In this document: piece after piece, positions 24,433-39,400 of the stretch | Layout of the letters: each line of letters opens with the position of its first letter | How positions within the stretch are numbered: the stretch's first letter is position 1 | NCBI GenBank assembly: GCA_019843655.1 | Contig: JACDQD010000004.1 | Coordinates: forward strand, 13,764,001 to 13,828,000 | From: Lethocerus indicus | Lineage: Eukaryota; Arthropoda; Insecta; Hemiptera; Belostomatidae | Length of the DNA stretch: 64,000 nt | Direction of reading: 5' to 3' | The notes under the pieces: model-generated | The model's input: only the letters and a program-made list of their open reading frames with translations | Told to the model about the DNA's origin: nothing | Database searches by the model: none | Translations under genes and position numbers: made by a program

Positions 24433-27400
24433 CTGAATATAGCGGACTCTCTCATTGATTTTTAAACATACTTTTTCATTTCTTATTTCAATTTTTCGCT
24501 CGGAAATATCTATAAACGGTTCGTGGGAGTGATTTATTTAAAAAATATTCGTCCCATGAGTAATATGTAGTCAAATGAGTAATATGTAGATGATGAGTAG
24601 ACAGAACAACCTTGAGAGTTGGGAATAGAATAAAATGTTAGACCGTTTATGTCGTATTATAACTAACGTTATATCATCCCCAGTTATTTCATATTGTATT
24701 TTATGTTATTTTCAAGTCAAGCATAGACGGATAGTGGGGTAAAATTTGTATTAGAGTGCTCTAATACACGCTACATAAAACTCCTTTATTGATCGACAGG
24801 CAAACCCACAATTACCCTGAGTATCAATAAAACATGTATCCGAAAAAAATTCACCACTCGTGCGAATTTCTGCCTTCTGTCGTTTGTTCCTGTACTCGCT
24901 TTTGACATTATATTAATAATAAAGTGGTACTTACGCCCGATGTTTCTTACTATTTCAGTGATGTCGCATTCGAGCATTTTCAATCAGTTCTCCTCACATT
25001 TTAAATAATGGAATGAAATGCCTTCTTTTTACATAACCTACGCTATCATTTACCAATTCGCCGCGTATATTTGTCCAATCGACTTCGGATTTTAGATTTT
25101 CATATACTGTACAAGAAATTTCAAATTTATTCGTCATCGCAATGACGTATAATTCAGGAAAACGTCACAGCGCCAGCGCGGCTTCAGTGCTGACAGGATG
25201 CTAAATCACGGGTGCCGACGATGGTATAGCGAGAAGCCTAAATCACTTTCAAATCCCTCCAGCCGCTTCCTCGACAAGTAGCCTCGATTGCCGCCCGACA
25301 AACCCTTTAAATTATGAGACAAGATAGGGCGAAAAGCGGTAAACTGGTTAGACAGCTGGAGCCGAATTGGGTAATGACGATCGGGGCGAATCGTGGACAG
25401 GTGAATATCCATCGATCGAAAAATAGGAGAGGAGAGGGCCGGCTATTTTGGAGTTGTGCAAGTGCACGGCCCGCGTAACTGACGCGTCCTGATTGATTGC
25501 TCTCCCTGACGTAAATGGACATGACGCACCGCCAACTCCCCGCATCATCCCTTCCCTTCCTACACTTCTGTCCTGGGACACATTCTTTTTTTAATTGTTA
25601 TCTCCCGTCCTTCGGCGTCGATGATGTTGGATCGAATGTAACTGACACGAATCCGGCCCAAGTTTATGGGTAACGAGGGCCCCACAGCGGCTTTACGGCG
25701 GGAAAAAATTTTTTTTGTCTACCTTATATAACGAAGGGTTGAAATAATAATAATAATGGTTATAATAATAACTATAATAATAAAGGGGAGCCTCCCTATA
25801 GATACGTATTCCAATAATTACAAATTTGAATTTCCTCCCCCCAGCATTAAGCTACCGGTTAATTAAATATTATAGTACTGTACTTCGACTGCTTATTACT
25901 TAAATTTCACTAGGCTAAATCATAAAATCCTTCAGTCACATAAATCACGATATGATGTTAACATTTCTTTAAAATTGTACGTCATTTTATTTTTTCTGTT
26001 ATAAAAAAATAATTGAACGTTTGTCTCATCGCGAATGAATCAATAGGACAATGTAATATGTCAAGTTGTGGGAAAGTATCAATCGGTGGGATAACTTACT
26101 GGGCAATATGCGGCAAGCGAATGTCAACGTTGAAATGTTTGAGATGAGAAGGCGGGTCAGGTTGTTGTGGATTTGGGGAGCGAGCCCCGAATGCGGTAAT
26201 TGATGGCCGGTTCCGCCTACGATTTAGCCGCGGCGGAAGATTAAGCGGTAGAGCCAATTAATGGCTGATCCCAGGTGCGGGACTTATACGATTCCACGGA
26301 TACGACGGTCAAACTGGGCCGATTCGTGTCCAAAAAAATGAATCCTCCATAGTTTTGCTATAAGCTGATACTTGTAGAAGTAAGGATTATTTACTTAGTT
26401 TGGATTACCTGTTGCAAGGGCTGCGAGGGTTTGGAATACCGCATTTTTCTAAATCTTCTGTCTCCTCTCTGGAGACAGAAATTGATCTTTTGCAAGACCG
26501 GTTTTGGCTGCTCGTCTTCAGTAGCTAGAAGACCAAGCCAACGAGAAGAGAATTAAGATTGACCTCATATATCAACACTTTATTATTGGCGAGAGACCAA
26601 TCATTTCTAGCTGAGGAACTACGGACCGCAGTAAAATAAAAGTCAGCATAAACAGTAAGTCGAAACTGCTATTGTTCTCGCCCAAAGACCATAAATAAGC
26701 CCTAAATTAGTAAAAAAAAAACAAGTGATACCATAAAATTAGGTTTCACCCTAAATAAAGTTGTCATGAATACAAAATTGTTTTTCAAATGAATAAACAT
26801 TACAGGATCTACACAAATATGTATTCATGTACTTACTTAAGAGGTGTTATCATTATTATATAATGGTTGGTTCTAATTATGATGAAACAAGGAGTACGCA
26901 CATTATTGTTTTCTTCCGGCAGAGGCAAAATTCATTCCTTGTTAGTTTCAAAGACAGAGGTTCTAGCGAACGGCGGGAAGGGGAAAAAATTAATTGACCC
27001 GACGCTTGTTGAAGTAACTAGTTTTGTTGACATGACTTCATCCGGAAAATTACTCTGCTGATCCCTGGCTTAATTATTTTCACCAAAGGAGGAAGGGAAG
27101 AGACAATGGCGCCTCCGCTGTCGTACGATTGAATTTCAAATTACATTTTTCTACTTTAACCTCCCTCGTAAGGGAAATTGTTGATAACTCGAACCGTCAG
27201 ATGTAGTTATCGTATTTTTTATGCGCTACATAAAAAAGGAGCTACATGTCTAGGAGCGCTACTCCTATCATTAACGACTACAATTTGCATCTTCTTTCTT
27301 GGATCTCGCCCAGATCAATTCAAATATATAAATAATATTCGGCGGTGTTTTAAAAAAATGAGCAAGCAAAAGTGCATAAAATGTTAACAATAGAACATAT

Positions 27401-30400
27401 AAATGTTGGGAGTATGGAGAACACGTGAGAGCACCCGTACCAGACCCATCTGGGTGTGTGTTGGCTTAAATTAAATAAAAGGTTTGAAACTGTATACATC
27501 TAGCTTATTTCAACTCCCCGAGTGGTTGTCTTGCGCTCAAACCTGGCCCCGTTTTCGTTGTAACAATTCTATTGGGCAATCTCAAACTACGTGCATTGTA
27601 CGCCTGCGTTAATGGTTCGAAAAAATTCCCCATTAATTAGCCACTTAATTATAAAACTATAACTACTGTTTAAAACTCTGCAAAAAAATCGTGATCTTCG
27701 ATAAATATTTTGAATACTGGATACATAAGAGTTAATACATGAAATTGTCTCACTGTACGTAGACAAAAAAAGTAGTAAAAATAATAAAATCGGAATCAAT
27801 GACATCTCTGATTACCTACAACAAATAAATAACACTGTTCTCGTCAACGCAGCCATCTGCTAAGAGCTCAATCATCCACAAACTGCCAACACGCCAAACA
27901 GAGCTTCTAATTGTAACAAACAAATGAAAACCCGAGTTGATTAGACCGTCAATAAGATTAAATGCTAAATACGCGGAGAGAATTATTTTTCATTAATTAG
28001 TGATCCACTCCTTAATGAAGTAATTATGGGATTACGACACAAATTTGCCTGATAACATATAAGAGGCTTACTGTCTCTAATAAATTCCCAGTTGAACAAA
28101 ACCTGTAGGCGTTCCACTGTAATCGCTAAAAGACAAAGGTATTTTAAATTTATTTCATACTACTTTTTACGTGTTTTACGAATAAAAATGCGTATGTCTA
28201 CAAATATGTTTTTAAATACCATAATGCGCGATGTAAAAAAAATGTTAATGTGCCAACTGCAATTTGTATATACATTTCCGAAAAGATTATTATTAAAATG
28301 TTACTTTTTCATGTTTTAGATATTTTTGTAGTTTCATTTAAACATTTACCATTACTAGAAGGAATATTAATAGTTAATTTTTCTATAAAAAATTAAATAA
28401 ATTTCACGTTTTATGTAAAATGAAAATTCATTCATAGTGTACGTAGTTTCAACGTAAACAATAAATATCTCGGATTAAATATAAGTTTTACTAACAGGGT
28501 CCTAAGTCTTTTTAATAATAGAGCGAAATATGTTGCCTTAGGAAGAATGTTTATTTATAGACTTAGGAGGAATGGTATATCTTATGGAGAAATTCATATT
28601 CATTCTACTATAGGGGTTGCAGGTGTGTTAAGAAAGAATGTCTATGATAATTGCGCGTATATTTAACAGTTGAGCAGGTGAGGATCGGTGAACGATGGGC
28701 GGAATGAAATGGGGGAGCGCTCTATTGGGTTGTCTGTGGCTGGTGGCGGAGGCCAGCTCTCAAATGGCCAACTCGGCCTACTGGGCCCAACCCGACTGGG
28801 CAGAAGAAATCGATTCCTCCGAACACGGACAGTTTAGAGGACCCAAGACCACCACATGTCCATGCGGATGGACCAACAAGGTACGTTCACCATATTACAT
28901 TAGCATCGGAGAATTAAAAGAATCTCTGCATAGCTAAAAAAGAATGCAGCAATAAAACGTACGTAATCTGGATACAGATAAAGAAATAGGCCCGCCGTAC
29001 GTGGTGTGACTCGTTGAATTGAAATTAGTTTCAGAATTCACAGAACCATTAAGATCAGCAAGTAATCTCCAACGCCCTCGTCATATCGTTCTTGTAGTCC
29101 TTAATTTTCGGAAAGTATATACTGCGTTGTACTATATAGAGGTAGGACTAAATGGAGCCACGAATGTCGAATATTGTCGAATGTTGTCGGTTACAGGCCG
29201 ACGGAAGAATTGTGGGAGGCCGGGAGACCGAGGTGAACGAGTACCCACACATGGCCGGGTTGGCGCAGAAAAATAGTTCTGGTGTGAACATCTACTGCGG
29301 GGCGGCCATCGTCACGCCCTACCACCTTATTACCGCCGCGCATTGTACCGAGAATAAAGAACCGACGTCCATCTACGCCGTCGTCGGCGATCACAACCTC
29401 CAGTCAGGTGGCCATTGATTCTCCCTTAACTAGCAGGATAGTTATCCGACTATTGGCTCGAGATTCATTCCGTTCACTGAGGGAAGATACAGGGCTTATG
29501 TGATTTTTAATTTATATTATTACTTAGGCCCTATTTCTACCTTATATAAGTACACACTGGCGTGGAATTATAACTTTATGAAGCCTCTATCGTGTGGCGA
29601 TACTAACGATTAGTCTTATAGGTTTTAAGATTTGTAATCATCAGGACAATTAGGAAAATTAGGACATTAGCAGGCATGTAGTCAGATATACACGCATAGG
29701 CTACCGATGATGCATCCTTCTTTTCACCCGTATCTTATTCCGAATGTCTTCTAACACGAGACCCGACAGCACCGACTTCACGGCCGATGTATGTTCAGAT
29801 TTTATGCTAGACCGTTGGTCGTGGACATGGTAGCAGCACATCGGTAGTGCCTACAGGATGCTTCGGCGATAGCTAATACGTATCTTAGTATATTACTAAC
29901 GGAACGTTAGCGACCACTTTAATAATCGAGCGATTGGATACAAAAATCGCGAGAGGTATTCAAAACTCTCGTCGAACCCGAAACATGTAACTTCAGTCTT
30001 TTACTATAGCCGTATTACGAACCCTCGCCGTCAAATACCTTAATTTTCTTTTTAACGCTTCATATATTGTTCAATGAACCTTAAATTTATATAACACAAT
30101 GACATATTTATAAAAGACCTGATATTCACGAGCCCCACCCCGCCCTGATTAAGAAATTGTGATCGTATTATATACGATGGGATATTTGCGAGTGTTTTGT
30201 TCTCGCCGAAATGAACAACGACACCATTTTTTCACAATTTCCAAAAGTACTTTGGGAAGACTCAAAATTTTATTGCAAAACACGAATCCTTTGGAAATTA
30301 GTTAAATATATATATACTTTGCTGATTCAGCTATGAAACAAGTTTCTTCCAGACTACCATCAAGAAATAACTTTTCTTTGACGATGTTTATTTTAATTTC

Positions 30401-33400
30401 GATAGCTTCCGAAACGGCGCACACTGACATCTATCAGGTTCGCAAGGTGGTACAACACGAAAAATACGACGGGTTGAATTTCTATAACGATTTAGCCTTG
30501 GTTATTCTAAAAAAGAAGATGGTTTTTAGCGAGGCTGTCGGACCCGTCTGTCTTCCGAAAGGACCCAGGTCGATGCTGGACGAATACGTTAAAGTCACAG
30601 GTAATAATTTATTGTCACGAATAATAAAGACGTATTTAAAATGGAAAGTCATCAAATATATGAAAGGACTCATATTATTTAAAGAAAGCATTTAAATAAA
30701 TAGTGAAATAACCGGATTTAACATATTTATGTCCCCTTAGTATGAACAGGATTTTTATTGCGCTAGGATAAACTTTTAAGAACTTAGTTTTATATTACGC
30801 GCTTTAAATCCTTGTTTATAACTTTATGTTTTACATTGTTCTGGGTAATTTTATCAGAATTACTACTTACTACTTTGAATTAAGTAAAACTTCTTACGAT
30901 TACTAAATCAGAATGGACTCATTTGATTAAAAATTTTACACAATTTCGAATTCTCATAAAAAAATAAGTGTCGATTTTTTAGTATTAATCAACCTTTTAT
31001 CAGGTAAAACAAAATTGTAAAGGACAATAGTATGACTTCCCTTCGCCTAACATAACTTTTAATAATAATAATAATAATAATATAACCAACGATAATAACT
31101 CAAACCGTGGTTCTAATGATGAAAGGCTGGGGCAATACTAAGTACAAGGGTCAGATGTCCCACGTTCTCTTGAAAGTAGACTTGAGGGTCGTCCCTATTG
31201 AGGACTGTATGGATCTTTACTCCTACAACTACATCAATATTACCCAGACTCAGTTCTGCACATTCGGACGCGGCAAAGATGCATGCCAGGTAAGCTAATG
31301 TACAATGGAGTATTATTAATGCGCTGGCAGCTGATTTAATCGGTTAACATTTTTAATTGAAATTAGGCCCACCACGGGCGTAATCGCGTCGATCCAGGCC
31401 GGCTTGAATCCCGATGGAGGGCCCAATTTTTTTTCAATTGCAAATGTTAACTAATGAAACACGGGAGGAGCTCTTAAATTCCAGCCTACCTAATTCATTG
31501 AATTGTTACGAATTCGAATTTTAGTAACTCGCCGACTGGAGCCCAATGTCCGTACGCTACTCATTTTCTCTACAGCAGTCACATATAAAATTACCGACGT
31601 ACAGTGACATACCAATACATTTCTGCGACCCCTACAGAAATACGGGTTGCTTCTTTCAGTATGTCCTTTTACTATTGGCTGCTGTTTTCTCACGGTTGTG
31701 CCGTCGGTTTCTGTGGAACCGGAGGAACGTCAGTCATTGGATATCGACCACCAGCCGACCTATACACTGGCAATAGTATTACCGCGAGAAAATTTAGTGC
31801 GCCTTCACAAAAAATATGAACCGCGGATTAATCTATTGGGCTGTTGGATATTGCAGGGCGACTCCGGCGGTCCGGTTATCTGGCTGGATCCCAAGACTAA
31901 CAGGTATGTGCTCGTGGGAGTCATTTCCTTTGGTTGGTCTTGCGCTAAGTCATTTCCAGGAGTCAACACGGACGTTCGCGCATTCATCGACTGGATAAAC
32001 AACAATATCAAAAGTAAGCGTTTCTTTCGCATTTCATTTACAACCATCTTTTTTGTCTTATACAGATGGAAGCTACTAGCAAATCATTTACCGTAACAGA
32101 AAATAATAAGTGGAACAGGTGTAAACATCAAGCGAGGTGGACTCAGAAACACGGGATAGTATTATAGCGTCTGTTTAAAGCTATAGGAAAGGAAATTGAT
32201 TTGTTTCCATACTATAATCGGATATACACACGTGAACGTGTACACGCATACACACACGGTTGTGGAATATTTGCATGAGAAAAAGCGTGAATCTATATCG
32301 TAATATTACGGACACTGAGTAATAATTATTAAATCCCATAAACCAGAAAAAATTAATTAAATTGCTGCCATTAATTATTTGAATGTTGATTTAAGTAGTA
32401 AAACTGCTTTTTTCGCATTATTTCTATTTATGACAATCGTACATGTATATTAAATGTGTTCTCTTCTGCAGAAAACAGCCCAGAAAAAGTCAATGTGTGC
32501 ACAAGGAAGGATTGAGAAGTATAGAACATTTCTAATGTATATTTGGGAAAATTAAGTAAATAACAACACTTATTTAATAAGAACAGAAATTAATTAAACA
32601 TTTACCCATAATTCAGTCCTCATCCAAAGTGTTTCAGCGAGTGTATATGTGATTCTAAAAAGGTGACGTTAATAACACACTACTAGTTTTGTTAACATTT
32701 CGGAATAAATTATTTAGATAATATGTCAAGCCTTTAGTCCAAAAGAGAAAAATACACACATAGGACACTATATAAAAATAAGTACTAAGGTATAAATTTC
32801 AATTTTAAACTGCATACTACGCGAGGCGCTGGTCTAACATGAAGTCAGCGAATAGAGACAGAGGATCGAAAATAGATGGTGGAGTACCGAGCCGGTATGC
32901 TAAATAAAGCAAATTAATGGTGCATAATTATATTTAAAATTATGCCCGCTTGCACTGGACAAGGGAAAGAATAAAACTGACTTGTGCCCGGTTAAATCGA
33001 GGTGGAAAAATACTGGCCCTGAATGATTGTAAGTTAATAGCGGTCTATAGGGGAGATATAAAGTTGGTGTGAATACGGGCAGGTTGGAAAGTTAAAACGG
33101 CGCCACCCCCCCCAGGCTTCACTTTGAACAATATAGCCCCCGTAGGTTATTGACGGCGCCCCAGGGTACGGACCCGCCAATAAGGCTACCGTTCGGACTC
33201 ACAATCCAAAATAAACGCTATCCCCCATTAATAAATCCCACGCCGCGTTGCCATAATAAAAGCGATGGAAAATTACAGCAAATTCCGTTCAGCTAACAGT
33301 AGAAACCAGTAAACGGGTACGTGATACCTCCTCTATTATCATTTTATCTAAAAGTGGACCGAATATCGTACAAATGTAATCGTACAAATAGGAGCATAAA

Positions 33401-36400
33401 TAAAATTACACACACTCACACACAAAGTTATTTTCGGTTACAACAAAATGTATAGATATCCAGGTAAGGAAGGTGTGATAATACTGATAATTAAGCTCTA
33501 ATAAACATTCCTCGAACTTATAATCACATTCTTATTACATCTAGTCTAGTCGGACTGATTCGGGAACATCCTAATACAGATCCTGAAATTTAAGATTCCC
33601 GAGGGATAATTGTCAGAAATAAGTCACTGTTAAAAAAAAATCCCCCCAAACCGAGAGAACGAGTGCGTCCGGTGGCGGCAATTTATGCGGAATGCCGACT
33701 CGAGTGAGTGAAAGGGGCCGGAAGCGAGCAAAGTCCCGAACTTCATTTCGCTACATCACACCACTCCCCAGGGGAAAGGCCTTGCTATAATGTAAGGAAG
33801 GTATTTAATTCCTTTTTTTGCTGGCGGATTTATTGCCCGGAGTACCGTTCCAACCCTCGGAAAATTGTTTATCCCTGTTTTTCAACAGGGTGGTTCAACA
33901 CCTCGCCAACCGACATCAAACGGTCAGTTTATAGCCAGCGCTATCTTTCTCGCATTGGCGGGCAGCGGTGGCGGGGTTCTGGCCCCGCGGGGTCCATTCC
34001 AGACTGGGGCGTCCAACTAGGGCCCACAAACATGCATATCCACTCGGACATCGGGATTTGGTTACTGCACGGGCCTGAACCGCATTCTGAAATGAGAAGT
34101 CGGCCTGTCGAATACAGGTGCGCTCACAAAGCTCGGTTAGCGCGAGGAGGGCACCGGGGGTTTGAAACCCGGGCTAATGAATGAGGCCGCTCCGCGGTTT
34201 GTTCACCTTCACCCGCCGTTTGATTTATAGCAGTTTCCATCTGTTACACCGCATGTGTCTACCGGATCCACGACTAGCCAACAAATACCTTCCGACTCAC
34301 CGAACCTCAACCGAGCTAGACCCGGTATACGCCTTTATTTGCGAATTACGATATGTCTTAACGATAAACTATATATTATCAATCCCTGTTCAAATTTATC
34401 AACCGATTTCTGAAGTACAATGTTTGTATTCACTTTTGGATTGAAACAAAACGGCTGGATAAAACCCCCATTTGGATAAAACCTAAGCTAACCTTTGGCT
34501 TCCAGGGCCCAGTGAGGGTTACCCTTTTGCCCCTTGTTACTGTGCGGCGATAGCACATAAAAGGTGATTAGTCCGCGATCGGACAAATTTAACGACGGAT
34601 AATAGTAGGAAGTTATAATAATAGGAACCTTAGAGTAAATAAAATGTATAAAAATACATTCTCGTTCATACCTGAAAGCTATTTTCCTTATGCAGTTCCG
34701 AGTAGTGAAGTGAGATTATTGGAGACTACTCTGCTGGGAAACTGAATGGATGCAATGAAGTGTGCTTGGGCAAGAGCAAAATGGAACGCTTATATTCCGG
34801 GTAGAACCAGGAATAAAAATGGTTGGCGGGCGTTTGGAAAGTTGGCTAGATGCAGATATATACTGGGGTTGAGAATGACGCATTTTGATTTGGGAATTGT
34901 CCCCTACTAAGCCCATTTGCAATTCTAGTCCTATTAAATAATGTTTACTCTGATGCTACGGGTTAATATTTTTAGTTACGTCAAACTCGTGTTGCAGGTC
35001 TTCTTGCTGCAAGTTGTTTAGGTACAGAAATTTAAATTGAACCTGGAGTTTTATATTTATTGAATTCAGTTTTCATTTATTCGTATTCTGTATTTAATAT
35101 TAGTTGTTTTAATTCAGACGGTAAATATATAATTAAAAGAGTTTAACTAAAATCATTCTAAGTCAAACTTCAAGAAGATATGAAATGATGATTATAAAAA
35201 TAGGATTGTATTATAATTCTAAAATGAATACTGTTTTTATTTTATTCTATTATATTCCTTTTGGATGTTTATGCTAGATTATCTTGTGCAGATTAATATG
35301 TAAAAATTTACAAAGGTTAATATGTGACATGCACTATTTCAATTGTACTCGAAGATTAAATGAAAGGTCTATAATTACTACATTATTTTGTCAGTACATA
35401 GTATTAAATTACTCAGTTACAGTTTTGACTTTGACTTATTTAACTAAATAAAACTCATACCTAACCAAATATGTTCTAGTATTATATAGTAATAAAATGC
35501 TTTTAAAACTCACCATTTTTCATTTTGCAATTTGTCATCAGGTCATTCATGACGTCCTTGTTTTTCTGAAACAAAAATAAACGAGATATAGCTTTTAGAT
35601 GAAACGCCTTCAATAGAGTATTGCACAAGAAATAATAAACTGTTAAATAGTTTAACGAGTTAAATAGTTGTTATATTTTATTACAGGTAAATATGTTGAT
35701 GTTGTAATGTATTATGCAAAGGTAGGAAGACTGTTGAGGTAACGAGAAAGGGGGTGTTCTCCTACTAACGAGGCTGAAAGGCTAGAGTACGCTCGGCGCA
35801 ACATGTATGTTATGCGGGCTTAGTTTCACCGCAAATTGAGGCGATTTGACCGCAGCATTTCGTGGTCTTCACAAAGGGCTTTCACTCTAGCCCATACCAA
35901 GGAAATATCTGACCAAAATGGTTTTACAATCCCTATGTATTTCCTTGACTTTGAAAACGGACATGGTAGCTAGATTTAAACGTATTATGTAAGTCATAAT
36001 AACAAAGTTATCATGTCTCACATAAATAAACACAGAACCATAAAATAACCATGGAATAATTTTGTTGTCGACAAATTGTTTTTTTTTAATAACATTTAAC
36101 AGTGTTTGAAATGCAGGGTGACCTTTTACAGGGTTCAGTAAAAAGGGTTGTAGGGGCGACTTGCAGGAGGAGAACAGGTAGCGGGCGGGCACAATAGCCA
36201 CCATTCACCTCGGAAACCAGTAGCAAACTTTCTATTGTCGGTGGGCTGAGGTTTAGTTTTTTTTTGTAGAAGTTGGCATAATTACCCTTCAAACCCGGTC
36301 AAACTTTAACTATCGAACCGTTAATGGGGCGAACTATAAAGACGAACGATGGCATAGTACAGCAAAAAATTATCGTATTAGCGTAGACAAGTACCATATT

Positions 36401-39400
36401 TGATTTATTTTCTTATTCAGTAGACGGATGTTTATATTAAAAACACAAAAAGCTTATTAGCTATTATAGTCCGGATTGCTCTCTACTTTAACTTAGGATA
36501 CACACTGGAGAATAAGCTCGTCGAATGACATGAAACGATTTAAATTCTATTTTGAATGGAAAAACCGAGCGACAGTGATTGGAAATTAATTGCTCACCCT
36601 CGAAGTCGGTTTCAATTTCCCGGAACACCAAATATTACCCTGTTTCAACTACACGAGGGGACAAGATTGATAAAAAAAAAGACTCACACTGAAGCGGCTG
36701 ATAGGATGCCATATCTAAATAACGATACTTGCGTTTACCACTAAACAGCTACAATATGTCAATGGGTTTACTGGAGAATTTAGGTGTTCCACTCGTTATA
36801 ATTTTAAATTAATAATTCAATTAAAAAAAACCGTTTACCACCGAGATTCGAATCACGGTCAATGGAATGTTACAGACGATTGCGAATAACCGAAACCGGT
36901 CAAACTTAGGACCAAATGTTGGAGAAAATTTATAAATATCTAGCGAGCCCCAGAAATTAATAATTGCCCCAGCTGTCATATTTACTTAAAGAAATTATGC
37001 AATTTAAATATATGGAAAAAGGTGTACAGTACACACCATCATTCTAAGGAGGCAATAACCATTAGTCCGACAGGATATATGAACAATAAATCTGATATAA
37101 ACAATTTTAACTTTTTCCATGTCTTTTGTCACCCAAAATATTTATAATAATACAAGTAAAATAACATTACTTTTTAGGGGTAAAATTACAAGATAAAACT
37201 AAATAAAAATAGATTCCACACTGTCCAGGCCATGACAACGTTCCTATAATTCGAGCAATTAAACTCTAACTTTGTTTTAGGCGAGATAAAACTTTTATTA
37301 AATTAAATTTTAAAGTTTCCGGACTTAAATTACGATGGGCGGATTAAGAGGGGAGGGAGCGCGCTTCTCATTAGTGGGGCCACCTGGCCGCTGTGAAAAT
37401 TACCGTCCGCTGTATTTAACATCCTTAGGGAGATTGAGAAAGTGAATATTTATTTCCCAGAGTGTATAAACTCGATGGCTTGTCGACGCAGACACATGTT
37501 TTGATTCGATTATGGACACGTTCTAACAGTTATATTGATTTCAGTCTTTGCGCACGTCTCGGTCAAATCGGTCAAAGCTTGCGAGCGCCCTACTGTGTAC
37601 ATAAGCGTTGATATTTTAAATGGTATAAAATGGAACCGTTCCGCGGCCAAAGTTGCCTAATGTATATATGGCATATGGACAGTGTACATATATTTTAATA
37701 TGAAAACAGTTTTATCTGAGTAAAAAGCGTAAAAGGTGAAATTTTGAATAGTAACCTCCCAAGTAGGCCAGGATAAATGAATGAATGTGACTGTATTCAA
37801 ATTCTACAGTTGCAACTTTAAAATAATGGCCAAATTTTACCGTTCAAATATGAATAATAATTTGCCGCGTTAGTAATAACCGGTGGACTGCCTAGGAATA
37901 TTTGAGAACTTATGATTCAGTTCCGTATCTCCGGTTCTCTAGTAGATTCAAAGAGGAACAATAGACGTAGGCTAGAGAATACAGAAACCCGCTGAATACA
38001 GTAGGCTTCCTGGGACGATCGTCAGAGTGGAATTTGATGTATAGTCTGGCTCTGACATCGGTTCTCGGACAGAACCTGGGCTCCAGTAGGACGGTCCGAT
38101 AAGCGAACCGAGAGCCCCTGCAATATCGCCGCCCTTGTCCATTTCCCCCGGGGTCGCCCCTAACCCCAGACGAGCAAAACCCGCAAAGTCTGAATTCACA
38201 TTGCAGTGATCCTCCCGTTGGCACAGACATGCACAAAGCTCTCATCCCGCTCACCAACCGATCCGCAAACTGTTCCCTCGCAAAACCAATCCTTGAAATA
38301 TGCCGTATATATTTTCATTGGTGCTCTTTCTTTTTAACGACACAAACCATTGGAAACATTGGAAAGTCACGTCAGGATCTTCGTCCCAAAGCAGCAGACG
38401 TGGTAATCATTGTCAGCTGAAATCTATTTATAGTTCTTAGTTATTGAAATCTGCCTTCTAAGACAAAGGAAAAATTGACTTTAATACCGCAGATTTTGTG
38501 TGTTTCTGTCTCCTCTCGGTGGTTTGGTCTTTTGCTATTTGCTGGCACACGAAACACACGAAATCTACGGTATTCCAATCCCTCGCAGACCACAAAACAG
38601 GTATTCTAAAGGAAGTTTTAATATTTTACATCCTTCTGGACAATTAGCAAATTATATAGGCTTAGAAAAGCTATCATTTATTATGATCCCCGGCATTATA
38701 AATATTAGAATGTGGTTTTCACGTCGCGCTTACACAATTCTTAGCCGACGTCAGGATGGAACAAATTCGAAAGCACTGTCAATAGAAAGTGAGTTATGTC
38801 GTTAGGGGAACTGGGCTGAGGGCAGCAGCCCGTGGCGAGTTAACTGACTGAACAGAACCGGCTCCGAATTACTGAAGAAATTGCCCGACCGTGAAATTGC
38901 GGAAAAACTTGGGCAGACACCTCGCCGTTTCACTTCTACCCTGTGAAAAGCCCCCACCCAACACCCCCTAACCTGAAAGCCTTTCCCTATATTCAGCTTT
39001 TCCGTCTTTACCCGGGCCAAGAGCGGCAGGAAATAGAAAACTGCGAGTCATTCGACGATTATGATCGTCGTTATTCAGAATTATGACGATAATAATTCCC
39101 CTTGAATAATTGCCTGACTCCCTCCTCGGCATATTCAACATGGACTATAATCCAGCATGTTAGTGTTGACATTGCTGTATGACGCTTTAGTCTATGTGAG
39201 TATCTCATGGGGTTGTGATGTAAAACACAGTGATTCACGTTTCAAACTCACCTTGAACCAGTTTCATTTATTAATATATTCATTTAGAGCGCTTTCGTGG
39301 ATTTCTTTAAGCCAAATATTGGCCAATCCCAGAGTAGTGTTCAATTAGGTAAGATATTTATAATTCTAAATACTAACCTCGCATAGGCTCCTGAGGTCGG

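Larger units (their letters stand above)
21401..28657 (-). other. Epac intron 2, downstream of the nested protease
   Basis: Beyond the truncated repeat at 26402-26552 and the AT microsatellite, I see only unique intronic sequence. GC-rich blocks at about 22260-22390, 23740-23800 and 26100-26340 stand out from the AT-rich background and could be regulatory. Confidence 0.5.

Noticed and set aside
31380..31430. GC-rich insert in protease intron 4 resembling a SINE body
   Set aside because: Only a degenerate B-box-like GGCTTGAATCCC; no poly-A tail or target duplication seen.
34110..34170. Possible tRNA (GCTCGGTTAGCGCG followed by GGGTTTGAAACCC)
   Set aside because: The B box is degenerate and the outer arms do not pair; not an intact tRNA gene.
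33708..34184. 158-codon plus-strand frame inside Epac intron 2
   Set aside because: No known domain, no splice partners and low-complexity GC-rich composition; the frame is open because the local sequence is poor in stop codons.
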